DNA of 64,000 bases, from contig NZ_LJJC01000004.1 in NCBI RefSeq assembly GCF_001420715.1, positions 2,674,522 to 2,738,521 on the forward strand, written 5' to 3'. The translations under genes were made by a program, and so were the position numbers. This document shows positions 8,575 through 17,975 of this stretch, piece after piece (position 1 is the first letter of the stretch; each line of letters opens with the position of its first letter). The notes below the pieces were generated by a model. That model had not been told where the DNA came from, did not search any database, and worked only from the letters and a program-made list of their open reading frames with translations. The stretch comes from Heyndrickxia shackletonii. GTDB taxonomy: Bacteria; Bacillota; Bacilli; Bacillales; Bacillaceae_C.

Positions 8575-9201
8575 TTAATTTGAAATAACAAACACACCGC
8601 CACAATGTGACATTGGGTGAAATTCACATCGACACAGCGCTTGCAAAGATTCAACCATTTCATCAGCTACAAAATAAAATTCATCAGGATCCCAATAGTC
8701 GATACTATCCTCCCTGCAGTTTTCCATATCAACTCTTGTTTTGAACGCTATATCCCCGATAAAGATTTTTCCGTTTTCATTTAGCAAATTCAATAAATCA
8801 GAAATGAACTTCATTTTTCTCTCATCTGTTAAATGATGTAACGCATACGTACTAATAATAGAATCAAATTTTTTCCCATTTAACTTTTCTGGAAGTCCTT
8901 CTATAAAGTCAAATTCTATTAAGTTTGCCAATGGCATTTTCGCTTGTGCAATTTCAATCATTTTTGCAGAGAAATCAATCCCGTAAATTTGTTGACCGTG
9001 TTCATATAATTTTTGGGTTAATATCCCTGTTCCAAATCCAATATCCAATACTTGAGAATTCGGATTTTGCATTACTTCATTGAAAATTGTATTTAATATC
9101 TTTTTGTACCCTGCGAACGGATACAAATTGCTTTCCTCACTTAATTGAACTGTTTGATCATAATTGTCTGCCCATAAGTCAAATCCTTGTTTATTTAGCA
9201 A
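8575..9201 (-). CDS. Class I SAM-dependent methyltransferase
   Basis: The 208-residue protein starts with FDLWADNYDQTVQ, then motif I VLDIGFGTGILTQKLYEHG (about residue 47), the acidic loop IYGIDFSAKMIEIA, motif post-I LIEFDFIEGLP and the STYALHHLTD segment, all typical of small-molecule methyltransferases of the UbiE/YrrT type. The C-terminal EFHPMSHCGGVFVIS resembles other Firmicutes members. Substrate unknown. The gene has its own terminator, now followed by the group II intron, so the insertion probably does not disturb it. The ATG follows GAGGAGCATTCTT. Confidence 0.8.
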   Translation of the reverse strand: MLNKQGFDLWADNYDQTVQLSEESNLYPFAGYKKILNTIFNEVMQNPNSQVLDIGFGTGILTQKLYEHGQQIYGIDFSAKMIEIAQAKMPLANLIEFDFIEGLPEKLNGKKFDSIISTYALHHLTDERKMKFISDLLNLLNENGKIFIGDIAFKTRVDMENCREDSIDYWDPDEFYFVADEMVESLQALCRCEFHPMSHCGGVFVISN

Positions 9202-9463
9202 GAATGCTCCTCCTCATTTGAACAAGCTACTTGAGCATTCCTTTATAAGACTCAATCTAGCTGTTCCTCTTTTCTCCATTTTGCAATTGATGATTTTTCA
9301 TTATTTTATTCATCATGCATCCCACCTTTCCTAGTTACTTTTTATAATATCTTAATTTTCCCTACTATTAAACTATTTTTTAGTTGCTTTCTATAAAGAG
9401 GCATAATATTCGCAATATGCCCACAAATCCTTTACTATAATAAGAAAAAGGAGTTGATTTCTT

Positions 9464-10540
9464 GTGGCCAAATATCGAGTTGGGATTATTGGAACAGGTT
9501 TTGGAGCTAAGGTACATGCACCAATGATGAAGTTTCATGATGGTTTTGAAGTTGTGGCCATCGCAAGTGTATCCAGAGGAAACATTGAAAACACTAAGCA
9601 ATTTAGCGGAATTGAAAATGTATATACGGACTGGAAGCAAATGCTGGAACAAGAGGAGCTTGATTTTGTTGTTGTAGCTTCCGCTGTCCATTTACATAAG
9701 GAAATGACACTCGCAGCCTTTAACAAAGGTATTCATGTTCTATGTGAAAAACCAATGGCGTTAAATATTGCGGAAACAGAGGAAATGATTGCTGCACGTA
9801 ATGATGCAGGGAAATTGGGGCTTATTAATCATGAATTCCGTTTTCTTCCTGCCCGGACCAAAGTAAAGCAAATCTTAAATAGCGGTGACTTAGGAGAAAT
9901 TACGCATGTTCGATATGAATGTACCTTTCCTAGCTTTCAATCCTTAGTGTCAAATTCTCGGGGCTGGTTAGGTCAAGCAGAAACAGGCGGCGGCATGCTT
10001 GGCGCTATTGGATCCCATATGGTGGATTCCCTTCACTGGTGGACGGACTCAAGTTTTCATGAAGTTTTCGCCAATCTTACAACGCATGTTCCCGAATTTA
10101 AAGACGATCAAGGTAATGTGGAACATCGGACTGCCGACGATGCCTTCCAAATCATTGGTTCATTAGAAAACGGTGCGACTGTAACTTTAGAATTTTTATC
10201 AGCTGCACGTCAAATTACTAATAGCATGAGGCTAGAAGTATACGGTATAAAAGGTACATTAATTATGCTAGATGATAATAAAGTTTTCTTCTCTTCAGGA
10301 GATGCCCCTCTTGAGGAAGTGGTACTTACACCGGATATTTCTGCTCCAGCAGAGATGCCTGCGGTCGCAGCTCGTTATTACAACGGATTTAATCGTATGC
10401 TCGATGCACTGTATGAAACATTTAAGAGCGGAAAGAAACATCCCTATCTTTCCGAATTTGAAGACGGCCAAATGACTCAAAAAGTTTTGGATGCAGTACG
10501 CTTATCTGCCAAAGAAGGTAAAAAAGTTATAGTGGGATAG
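9464..10540 (+). CDS. Gfo/Idh/MocA family NAD(P)-dependent oxidoreductase
   Basis: The 358-residue protein begins at a GTG behind AAGGAG and shows the N-terminal Rossmann motif VGIIGTGFGAKVHAP, the LHVLCEKPMALN segment (E-K-P, with the catalytic-region lysine) near residue 95, and the C-terminal alpha/beta domain with GGGMLGAIGSHMVDSLHWW, where the histidine is the usual catalytic residue. Members oxidise or reduce sugars, inositols or related polyols. It stands alone, divergent from the methyltransferase and convergent with the GNAT-fusion gene, so its substrate is open. Two other members of this superfamily lie at 18789 and 19845 in the carbohydrate locus. Confidence 0.85.
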   Translation: MAKYRVGIIGTGFGAKVHAPMMKFHDGFEVVAIASVSRGNIENTKQFSGIENVYTDWKQMLEQEELDFVVVASAVHLHKEMTLAAFNKGIHVLCEKPMALNIAETEEMIAARNDAGKLGLINHEFRFLPARTKVKQILNSGDLGEITHVRYECTFPSFQSLVSNSRGWLGQAETGGGMLGAIGSHMVDSLHWWTDSSFHEVFANLTTHVPEFKDDQGNVEHRTADDAFQIIGSLENGATVTLEFLSAARQITNSMRLEVYGIKGTLIMLDDNKVFFSSGDAPLEEVVLTPDISAPAEMPAVAARYYNGFNRMLDALYETFKSGKKHPYLSEFEDGQMTQKVLDAVRLSAKEGKKVIVG

Positions 10541-10620
10541 AAAGTCGGGTTTTGCTTTCCTATTTTAAATGGGATAAAGGCTCGGGCACTTTTTCCTCTA
10601 AAAAAAAAATGACAGATTTA

Positions 10621-10647
10621 AAGACCGAGCTTTTACCGCTCGGTCTT
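10621..10647. terminator. Intrinsic terminator between convergent genes
   Basis: The 10-bp stem AAGACCGAGC / GCTCGGTCTT has a seven-base loop; an A tract lies on the left and T-rich sequence on the right, so it can serve both convergent genes. Confidence 0.75.
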
Positions 10648-10742
10648 ATTAAAAATGATAGCTATTTCAATGACATAACTATCCCATTTAATATTTTGGA
10701 AAGTAAACTCGACTAGGATAAGGTAACTTTCCCTTCCTCCTA

Positions 10743-13700
10743 TTAAAACTGAATCCACTTTAGACTTTCTAGCATCTCTTTGTTATATGACTTTTCTGGG
10801 AATAAAAGAAATACGGGCTTGCTTGCAAATTTGGTTCCTGGCTCGATATTTAAGTAAGTGGCTGTTGCTGCTTGGGCAAATTCTTCACTTAAGACACAAT
10901 CAGACTCTAAGTCGGTGCTAGTTGAAAAAACCTGTAATTTTTGGGTTTCATCACTACCAGTAATAGTGTATGGATTACTGATTTGAAAATCATGCTCCTC
11001 AAAACCCGCTCTAAATTTCTTCGATCCCGATTTATTTTGTAATTGGACAATAGTCTCGTTTAATGCGTTTTTCTTCCACCACATTTCCGTAACAAGATAT
11101 TGGTTTATATATTGATTCATATGCTCCAGTTCCGTAAAATGAGCAATTATTGGAACACCCGGTAGTGTCAGAAAATATTGCCGGATATTCAGCCCTTTCC
11201 ACTTTTCATGCTTTTCCAAAGTTGTTTCAATGACAAGACCTTGCCATTCATTTTGCAGCTTATCTATTTTTTTCACAAAACAGGACTTGGAGGTTTCTTT
11301 AAGAAACGAAAATAGACTAATACCACTAAGATAGGACCACATTCCTCCTGCCCATGGATTCCACCAAGCTTTTGGCTTTGGTTCCGGATACATCGAATCC
11401 AGCCATTCCTGACCTTTATAAGAGATCGAATAGAGTGTCGGGAAGAAGCTTGCCGCTGCTTTAAATTTTAAATCGCCATTTTCAATTTCACAGCTTACAT
11501 GTTTGCCATCTTCAACCTGGTTCATTTTAATCCCTGATTGTCCCTGATGTAATAACAGCAAGGAACCCTCTATTTTCTTTGATTCATTTTCCAATTCATA
11601 TTGGATAGGAATGAAACCAGTTGTATTAGATTGATAGCCGATGGATTGATTCTGATTATCCTCATATTTCACAGGTACTTCCTGTACACCTTTACCATTT
11701 TCTAAAATTTTCAATTTTCCATCAAAATAACGATTTTGAATTTGTTCTAAGATCAAAGTATGTTGATTATTTTTTATTACTGGGTTAGACCTTTCCGGTT
11801 TTAGCTCGATTTCCTTTGCGATAGATTTAGTAGCCGTATTCTGGTTCGCGAAGTTCTGAAAATCCTCCACATTTTTTATTGCACCGAGAGAAAAGTTTAC
11901 CGGTTTTGCCTTCACTGTTTCATTTGGACGAACCATCCCTAATTCTTCCTCTAAGTAGAAATACCAGCCATCAAAACCTAATTGGACTGACTCACTCCAT
12001 GTAATTCCATGGGGTTCTTTTTCGTTATCAGAAAAAATCCAATTACCTGACACATCTTTGCTGTTCAATTCCCCAAAGTGCGTCATCCTTGCATCATTAA
12101 AATAAACAATTTCATTCTTGATAGGCATATATGTTTGATTCAAGTGATGTTGAATAGGCTGAAAAACAAATACATTTTCAAACGAATTTTCCGATTGATT
12201 TTCAATCTCCACCCAATAGTTTAATAAGCCTTCAGCAAACAACTCGAAGCATAGAGAAAGCTTCATCCTATATGGCTTTTGAACATCATAATAAAGTTTC
12301 ATCTTTGCAGCGGTAGTATTATGGTCCCATTCAAATGTGGATACTTGTTTTTTTGACAGCTCTCCAATATACGGTTTCCCAAATTTCGGTGGGAGTAAAA
12401 ATGTTCTTTGACTCCAATTTTGTCCATTACCTAAGGAAATCGTATTATTTCTTTTCCTCACTTGCACTTTATAAAAACCATTTTGCAAATAAATATAATC
12501 CTTGTCATATCCACCCGCTTTTATACCGAATGCAGGGATTGGAAAGGCAAGGGGTTCCTTCCACTCAAACGTTTCTTCAGCTGATTGAACTTTTATCGAA
12601 CATTCAGATTGGAGAAAACCATATTTTTGAATAATAAAAGGAATTTTAATGATCCCTTTTTCAGAGATTTCCGTTTTAACAATATGATTTTTCCATTCAA
12701 CTTGATCATTGTTCTGTAATTCTACTATGACTTCGGCTGTCTTCTTAAGATGATTTTCAAGTTCAAGAAAACAGTACTGTTCTTTGTTTAAATCATATTT
12801 TTTTGGGTGATATACCGTTTTAACTTTTAATGCTTTTTTCGGATAAATTCCGATTGCAAATAATGATGATAATCCATTAATGGTTATCTTTACTTCTGCA
12901 CGCGGGTGGGTCACCCATTCATTTGGCTCTTCTCCATCTTTTATGTGAACAGGTATTTTAAATGTATCTTCATGGGGTATGTTCGTAACCTGTTTCCCGT
13001 TGACATGAATTCGCTCATTTTCATATCCTTCTATCGCTACACTTAGTTTTTCAGCAGATTTACTTCTAACTAAAAGCTCTATAACAGACTCTCTTCCCTC
13101 AATTTGGTTATGCTCATTTATAGAAGCTTCCATTAGCACATCATTTGTTTCAATAAGTCTGATACCTCTGCCACTCTTTTCAATCTGAACACGCAAAAAA
13201 CGAGTTTCATTCTCCCAAACATATTCAAAATACGTAAACCCATTTTCTTTTATTCCGTCGGGCTTCACTTCAATTGCCCGAACATTATCTTTATACCAAT
13301 CTAAGTGTTCAAAGTGTGGCTTGATTAATTCATTTTGCAGTACCATCGGGATGAAATTCATTAAGTGAGTCGTATCATCACGGTCTTCCCAAAAGAACCC
13401 ACATTTTTTATATAACGGAACAGCCTTTACATTTCCCGGCCAAGTATATAAGTCGATCCTCGGAAAGCCAAGCTCCACTGTTTTTTCTACTGCTTTTAAT
13501 ACGAGGTGCTTCCCTATTTTCTTTCCATGATAATCCGGATGGACATTTAATAATCGAATATATAAGGCATTGGAATCCTCTTTATATTCCGAGATCCCGC
13601 AATAGCCCACCACTTTTTCATTATCTAATGCAAGGTACAAAACAAGATCCTCTGAATTAGCCTGCTGCTTTTTCACCTGTTCCTCTGTAGTTACGCTTGC

Positions 13701-13805
13701 ATCGCCGCCCCAGCTGTCCCGACTTTCATTCCACATGTCTGCAATGGACTTAGCTAGATCTTCGTGATATTTTACAATTTTAATTGATTCTGTAATTGTA
13801 TTCAT
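10743..13805 (-). CDS. Large protein: N-terminal GNAT acetyltransferase domain plus about 850-residue beta-rich region
   Basis: The 1020-residue protein starts with a GNAT domain (residues 1-155): VGYCGISEY, LYIRLLNVHPDYHGKKIGKH with the acetyl-CoA loop, and VPLYKKCGFFWE. Residues about 160-620 are beta-rich, with several Ig-like stretches (FKIPVHIKDGEEPNEW, ELENHLKKTAEVIVELQNND). Residues about 620-1020 resemble a carbohydrate-type beta-sandwich: aromatic clusters such as LYSISYKGQEWLDSMY and KAWWNPWAGGMWSYLS. There is no signal peptide or membrane segment, so it acts in the cytoplasm. I know of similar long GNAT proteins in Firmicutes but no function. Start at 13805 follows a GGGGG-containing site; the frame extends nine codons upstream. 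It stands alone. Confidence 0.78.
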   Translation of the reverse strand: MNTITESIKIVKYHEDLAKSIADMWNESRDSWGGDASVTTEEQVKKQQANSEDLVLYLALDNEKVVGYCGISEYKEDSNALYIRLLNVHPDYHGKKIGKHLVLKAVEKTVELGFPRIDLYTWPGNVKAVPLYKKCGFFWEDRDDTTHLMNFIPMVLQNELIKPHFEHLDWYKDNVRAIEVKPDGIKENGFTYFEYVWENETRFLRVQIEKSGRGIRLIETNDVLMEASINEHNQIEGRESVIELLVRSKSAEKLSVAIEGYENERIHVNGKQVTNIPHEDTFKIPVHIKDGEEPNEWVTHPRAEVKITINGLSSLFAIGIYPKKALKVKTVYHPKKYDLNKEQYCFLELENHLKKTAEVIVELQNNDQVEWKNHIVKTEISEKGIIKIPFIIQKYGFLQSECSIKVQSAEETFEWKEPLAFPIPAFGIKAGGYDKDYIYLQNGFYKVQVRKRNNTISLGNGQNWSQRTFLLPPKFGKPYIGELSKKQVSTFEWDHNTTAAKMKLYYDVQKPYRMKLSLCFELFAEGLLNYWVEIENQSENSFENVFVFQPIQHHLNQTYMPIKNEIVYFNDARMTHFGELNSKDVSGNWIFSDNEKEPHGITWSESVQLGFDGWYFYLEEELGMVRPNETVKAKPVNFSLGAIKNVEDFQNFANQNTATKSIAKEIELKPERSNPVIKNNQHTLILEQIQNRYFDGKLKILENGKGVQEVPVKYEDNQNQSIGYQSNTTGFIPIQYELENESKKIEGSLLLLHQGQSGIKMNQVEDGKHVSCEIENGDLKFKAAASFFPTLYSISYKGQEWLDSMYPEPKPKAWWNPWAGGMWSYLSGISLFSFLKETSKSCFVKKIDKLQNEWQGLVIETTLEKHEKWKGLNIRQYFLTLPGVPIIAHFTELEHMNQYINQYLVTEMWWKKNALNETIVQLQNKSGSKKFRAGFEEHDFQISNPYTITGSDETQKLQVFSTSTDLESDCVLSEEFAQAATATYLNIEPGTKFASKPVFLLFPEKSYNKEMLESLKWIQF

Positions 13806-14070
13806 ATAAATTGTATCCCCCTGCAAATTCATTTCATTCTTAACTATGTTGAGTCATCCTTATTGTTTTTTAATAACTTTCTTGTATTAAGCCTCATAAT
13901 TCCCTCTCCTTTCTTGTATTGGAAGTTTTTTCTTCCTTCTGTAATACTAAATCAACTCACTATCTTTGTAAATATTATTCTGAAAAATGTTTCTATTCCT
14001 CCACTTTAAAAGAAAAATGAAAAATATATGATATGATGGAATTGAATCATAACAGAAAAAGTGAGGATTC

Positions 14071-14553
14071 ATGATTATGAAAAATACGAAAACAAATGCT
14101 ATGCGTATTTTAGATAAAGAAAAAATAGCATATTCTATCATCACCTATAATCCGGATGACGGGAAAATAGATGGCGTTTCTGTTGCTGAAAAAATTGGAC
14201 GTGATACGTATGATGTATATAAAACATTGATAACTCAAGGATCCAGTAAACAATATTATGTGTTTGTTATACCGGTTAAAGAAGAATTGGATTTAAAAAA
14301 AGCGGCAAAAGCGGTTGGCGACAAAAAAGTAGAAATGATTCCTGTAAAGGATATTACGAAAGTATCGGGATATATACGAGGGGGCTGTTCACCTATTGGG
14401 ATGAAAAAATTATATCCAACCTTTATCGATTCTAATGCAGAATCTCTACAAAATATCATCGTGAGCGGCGGTAAAATTGGGATGCAGATTGAACTGCTAG
14501 TAGCTGACCTCCTTAGTATTGTTCATGGAAAATTTGCAGACTTAACGAAATAA
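14071..14553 (+). CDS. ybaK: Cys-tRNA(Pro)/Cys-tRNA(Cys) deacylase YbaK
   Basis: The 160-residue protein is a stand-alone YbaK/EbsC domain, homologous to the editing domain of prolyl-tRNA synthetase; such enzymes hydrolyse mischarged Cys-tRNA(Pro). Marks are NAMRILDKEKIAYSIITY near the start, the conserved lysine in TYDVYKTLIT, the YYVFVIPVKEELDLKKAAKA stretch and SGYIRGGCSPIGMKKLYPTFID, with the GGCSPIG loop. Start ATG at 14071 or 14077; the site GTGAGGATTC favours the first. It is a single-gene unit. Another YbaK-family protein of a different subgroup lies at 49916. Confidence 0.9.
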   Translation: MIMKNTKTNAMRILDKEKIAYSIITYNPDDGKIDGVSVAEKIGRDTYDVYKTLITQGSSKQYYVFVIPVKEELDLKKAAKAVGDKKVEMIPVKDITKVSGYIRGGCSPIGMKKLYPTFIDSNAESLQNIIVSGGKIGMQIELLVADLLSIVHGKFADLTK

Positions 14554-15205
14554 AAAGCGAGCGGGATTTTTTAAGTAGTTCCGTTGTGAAGTAGAAAAAC
14601 TGAATTCACAAGGTCAATATCAAGCTAAATCGCATACTTTATAATAAAATTACACAGAAAAAAGTAAAGGTTTTAGCATCCACTGCTTTTTTATAATCAA
14701 ATGACCATTTTTTCAACTGACGTAAAGACAAATCAATTTTTAACAAAGAACGTCACTTCTAAAAACCTCAATTATTTTTATATAAGATGTGTTGTCCTTA
14801 AATGAGTAACCAGCAGTAGGAAAATAAGCGGAAATTTTTCTGTTAAATGCAGAATAGAGCTCGTTTTTGGGTAAATAAGGGGAGATTTTCCGATAATGCA
14901 ATGCAAAATCTCCTAATTTTGCATTTTTCGAGACAATAAGCGGAATTTCTCCGTCTATTTATGCCTTTTTTAATAATAATTACGAATTAAGCGGGATTTT
15001 TCCGTCTATTTATTGGATTGGGTGCTTGACCTGCTCCCCAACTTAAACCTTCATCTCCCTAGATAAATCTAATTATTGATAACACAATTTGCAACGTTTT
15101 TGACAAAGCTTTTAACAAATTATTTTATAGTGTGACCAATAGCCATTGCCCACTTGTTAAAACCTGTGCTACATCTGTTGCATTTAAACTTAATAATCCT
15201 TGTCA
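14554..15205. other. Long intergenic region without recognisable genes
   Basis: No credible reading frame was seen on either strand between the ybaK stop and the dehydrogenase terminator. The region holds four degenerate copies of a 20-25 base motif (listed separately) and is otherwise AT-rich. Confidence 0.6.
14822..15012. repeat. Four degenerate interspersed repeats
   Basis: The motif AATAAGCGGAATTTCTCCG, often followed by TCTATTTAT, occurs in varied form at 14822, 14874, 14935 and 14985, 50-61 bases apart. The last two copies are nearest: both end CCGTCTATTTAT. Each unit is partly palindromic (GCGGAATTTCTCCG). They look like a decaying extragenic repeat family. Confidence 0.65.
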
Positions 15206-15249
15206 TAATAAAAAAGAAGCAAGCGGATTTATATGCTAATTCGCTTGCT
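15206..15249 (-). terminator. Intrinsic terminator after the dehydrogenase
   Basis: On the minus strand AGCAAGCG and CGCTTGCT pair across a 16-base loop and are followed by TCTTTTTTATT. It lies 80 bases behind the yoxD stop. Confidence 0.72.
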
Positions 15250-15326
15250 AAAACTCTTGTTCTTTTTATTTTTCTACCTCTGAACCGAACTACTTACGGG
15301 ATTTTCCCACTCGTTTTTTATTTCAA

Positions 15327-16049
15327 TTAGAACGGATTTGTTCCTAACAAGCTTGCTGTTTTCACATAGACACGCGAATTTAATTTTAGTTGTGATACGA
15401 TGAATTCCGCGATATCTTCTGGTTGAATAAATTTTTCTTCTTTCTTGTCAATTAAATTGTTTTGATGTGCAAGATCTGTTACAACAGTACTTGGCGTTAA
15501 TGCAGTAACACGAATATTATTTCGGCGTACTTCTTGCGCTAATGATTCCGTTAAACCAATTACTCCAAATTTTGAGGCACTATATGCACTGGATGTAGCA
15601 GCACCATTTAATCCATTGGTTGAAGAGATATTAATGATATCTCCACTATTTTTCTCAATAAGCTGAGGCAGTACCGCACGTGTTACATAGTATGTTCCCA
15701 TCAAGTTAACATCAATAATTCTTTTCCACTCTACAGGATCCATTTCCAAAAGACTTGCAAAACTGCCGATTCCCGCATTATTTATTAAGATATCTGCAGT
15801 ACCAAGCTCCTCTGTAAGCTTCTTAATGGCTTGTTCAACTTGATCTTGAGATGAAACATCTACAGAAGCAAAAGCTGCTTTAACACCTAACCCTGTTATT
15901 TCATTTGCAGCTTCAATAAGTGTTTCTTCCGTACGTGCCATTAAGCCAACATGTACTCCTTCTTTTGCAAGCGCCACTGCAACTGCACGGCCAATCCCTT
16001 TTCCTGCACCTGTTACAAACGCGACTTTTCCTTCTAATGATTGCGCCAT
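15327..16049 (-). CDS. yoxD: Short-chain dehydrogenase, 3-ketoacyl-ACP-reductase-like (YoxD)
   Basis: The 240-residue protein carries the classical SDR motifs: [16 protein letters not shown] (cofactor glycine motif), NNAGIGSF, the catalytic serine in [10 protein letters not shown] and the YSASK motif (Tyr, Lys) in [12 protein letters not shown]. Order and C-terminus ([15 protein letters not shown]) match B. subtilis YoxD. Such enzymes reduce ketones with NADPH, but the physiological substrate of YoxD is not established. Start ATG at 16049 follows GAAAGGAAG; the frame continues 34 codons upstream without a site. Single gene with a terminator. Confidence 0.88.
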   Translation of the reverse strand: MAQSLEGKVAFVTGAGKGIGRAVAVALAKEGVHVGLMARTEETLIEAANEITGLGVKAAFASVDVSSQDQVEQAIKKLTEELGTADILINNAGIGSFASLLEMDPVEWKRIIDVNLMGTYYVTRAVLPQLIEKNSGDIINISSTNGLNGAATSSAYSASKFGVIGLTESLAQEVRRNNIRVTALTPSTVVTDLAHQNNLIDKKEEKFIQPEDIAEFIVSQLKLNSRVYVKTASLLGTNPF

Positions 16050-16478
16050 TATGAACATCTTCCTTTCAATAAATATCATGCTATTTTTTATACTTCTCAA
16101 GCCTTTTTCCAAAGACTTACATAGTTTATGCCTTTTATAACCTATATACAAGGAAAATGCTTAGTTTGAACAGCTAACTAGTATTGAACTAGAGCTAAAC
16201 ATAGGGAATTAGAAAATTCCCTTCTTTTGATTGTTAATTCAAGTATTATATTATTTATGAATTGCCTCGATATTGTTACGGTTTGCTTCGTTTAAACCGG
16301 TTGGCATCATTATGAGTTTAACATTAGCCATATAACAGCTTTATTAAAATTTTCTGCACCAAAATCAGGCTTAACCTCGCTTCCAAAGACCATAAAATTC
16401 ATTGTTTTTGTATTTATTGAGGATTATTTTTTGTTCAAACTCCTTTTTCATTTATTACAAGCATTCAGACCTTTAGTC
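16050..16478. other. Intergenic region, no gene recognised
   Basis: AT-rich sequence upstream of yoxD. A short hairpin AGGGAATT / AATTCCCT lies at 16202-16221. On the minus strand around 16270-16400 a short stretch reads MNFMVFGSEVKPDFGAENFN before stops; it may be eroded coding DNA but I cannot assign it. Confidence 0.4.
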
Positions 16479-16508
16479 AAATAAGAAGATCCTGTCGTAA
16501 GACAGGTC
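16479..16508 (-). terminator. Intrinsic terminator behind the aroA remnant
   Basis: On the minus strand CCTGTC and GACAGG close a four-base loop and are followed by ATCTTCTTATTT. It directly follows the stop codon of the aroA remnant and may now end the carbohydrate operon. Confidence 0.65.
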
Positions 16509-16742
16509 TAGTTCAGCTCATAAAACTTCCTTAATGTTTTAAAAAATGTTGGATATGAAACCTTAATTACCTCACTATTTTCAATAACCATTTTTCCATC
16601 CGTAAGACAACCTGCATTGGAGTGCATCATCCCGATACGGTGATCACCATGGCCGTTTACGTGCTCTCCATTTTATGTGGTTTTACCCATGAATAATTAG
16701 CCCATCTGCAGTAGTTTCAATTTTTAAAATGAATATGCTGCA
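16508..16742 (-). pseudogene. aroA: Decayed 3' end of aroA (EPSP synthase)
   Basis: On the minus strand, 16665-16508 reads GHGDHRIGMMHSNAGCLTDG, KMVIENSEVIKVSYPTFFK and a final TLRKFYELN then TAG. This is the C-terminus of 5-enolpyruvylshikimate-3-phosphate synthase, where DHRI.M..A, the V.VSYP.FF and the final tail are diagnostic. Immediately upstream, in another frame, 16742-16690 reads KIETTADGLIIHG, the preceding EPSP synthase segment, followed by a stop. At least one frameshift separates them and the N-terminal four fifths are missing. A functional aroA must be elsewhere if the cell makes aromatic amino acids. Confidence 0.85.
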
Positions 16743-16805
16743 AAAAAGATGGCCCGAGGAATTCAATAATTGGGTCAAACATCACACGTTATTCCTTGAA
16801 ATTGG

Positions 16806-17975
16806 TCAATTTTCTATTGAGCTTTCATCTTGATAAACAATTTTACCGTGTTTAACTGTTTGAATAACTTTCCAATGATTTGTTTGGCGCTCTATTAGCA
16901 CAAAGTCAGCCTTTGAATAGATACTTAGCCCTTTTTGAATAGGCAAGTTCATTAATAGAGCCGGAAGTATAGATGCGGCATTCCATGCATCAGGGAAGCT
17001 GCATATACCTTCTTGTACGAGATTTTCAATTCCGCTTTTTAGCATTTTCACAGAACCCGCAAGCAGATTTGGATTATCTGCTAAATGAAGTTTGCCTTGT
17101 GATGTAAGGACTACTTCTCCTCCAATGTGTGTATTATAAGTTCCAGGTGGTAATCCACTTAAATAGACGGCATCGCTGACAAGAATGGCCATTTCTTTCT
17201 TCACCTTAAAAATTACTTTTAGTACTGATGGCGGAAGATGAAACCCATCTGCAATGCAGCTGGCCCAAAGATTATCCTGGGCTAGCTGTTCCCAAATATA
17301 GTTAGGATGGCGCTGCATCATCAGGTGAGCCCCATTTCCTAAATGGGTGGACAACTTTGCCCCCGCAGACACAGCTGCCTTAATTTGCTCCGGTGTTGCA
17401 GCGGTATGCCCTATGGCAACCGTTACACCGCTGTCTGCACATTTTTTAATAAAATCTAGGGAACCCGGCCATTCCGGAGACAATGTTAGTATTTTTATTT
17501 TCCCTTTAGCGGCATGCTGCCATTTTTGAAATAATGGCCAATCCGGTTTCTGGACATATTTCTTCTTATGGGCTCCCCGCGGTCCATCTTCGGGTGAAAT
17601 AAATGGGCCCTCTAAATGAATCCCTTCAATACTTTTATTAACAAGGTCATACGCTTCACAAGATTCCAAAATAGTCCCTATGGCTTCTTCAATTTTAGAA
17701 TCTTCATTTGTAATAATTGTAGGATAATAGGAGACCACCCCTTCTTTCCATAGAGCAGATGTAACGTTATAAACATCCTCTTTGGAAAAAAGTGGGGAAT
17801 TGAAATCAACTCCCCTATATCCATTCAGTTGTAAATCGACCAACCCAGGAGCAATAATCGGTAGTTTGGAAGAAATATCTCCTTTTGTTAACTTTTCTAT
17901 TGAAGAAATATTCTCGTTTTCAATTGAAATACCAATTGCCTCACCCGTTTGATAGTGGATGCCCTTAATAAACAT
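16806..17975 (-). CDS. nagA: NagA-like amidohydrolase (N-acetylglucosamine-6-phosphate deacetylase family)
   Basis: The 389-residue protein has the family motifs IIAPGLVDLQLNGYRGVDFN, IEGIHLEGPFISPEDGPRGAH (metal Glu), VAIGHTAATPEQIKAAV (metal His) and ASCIADGFHLPP, and the catalytic aspartate in AILVSDAVYLSGLPPG. It would hydrolyse the acetyl group of GlcNAc-6-phosphate. It is atypical in that the usual THLFNAM is THLGNGAHLM, which suggests a related amino-sugar substrate. Start ATG at 17975 follows ATAGGAGGG and overlaps the end of the nagB-like gene by 11 bases, so the two are translationally coupled. Last gene of the carbohydrate operon. Confidence 0.82.
   Translation of the reverse strand: MFIKGIHYQTGEAIGISIENENISSIEKLTKGDISSKLPIIAPGLVDLQLNGYRGVDFNSPLFSKEDVYNVTSALWKEGVVSYYPTIITNEDSKIEEAIGTILESCEAYDLVNKSIEGIHLEGPFISPEDGPRGAHKKKYVQKPDWPLFQKWQHAAKGKIKILTLSPEWPGSLDFIKKCADSGVTVAIGHTAATPEQIKAAVSAGAKLSTHLGNGAHLMMQRHPNYIWEQLAQDNLWASCIADGFHLPPSVLKVIFKVKKEMAILVSDAVYLSGLPPGTYNTHIGGEVVLTSQGKLHLADNPNLLAGSVKMLKSGIENLVQEGICSFPDAWNAASILPALLMNLPIQKGLSIYSKADFVLIERQTNHWKVIQTVKHGKIVYQDESSIEN

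Noticed and set aside
9380-9726. Minus-strand frames of 103 and 63 residues inside the 9464 oxidoreductase
   Set aside because: They lie opposite a clear Gfo/Idh/MocA gene, have cysteine- and serine-rich non-family sequence and no ribosome site.
14822-15012. CRISPR array
   Set aside because: Repeats are degenerate, four in number and with unequal spacing; no cas genes are near.
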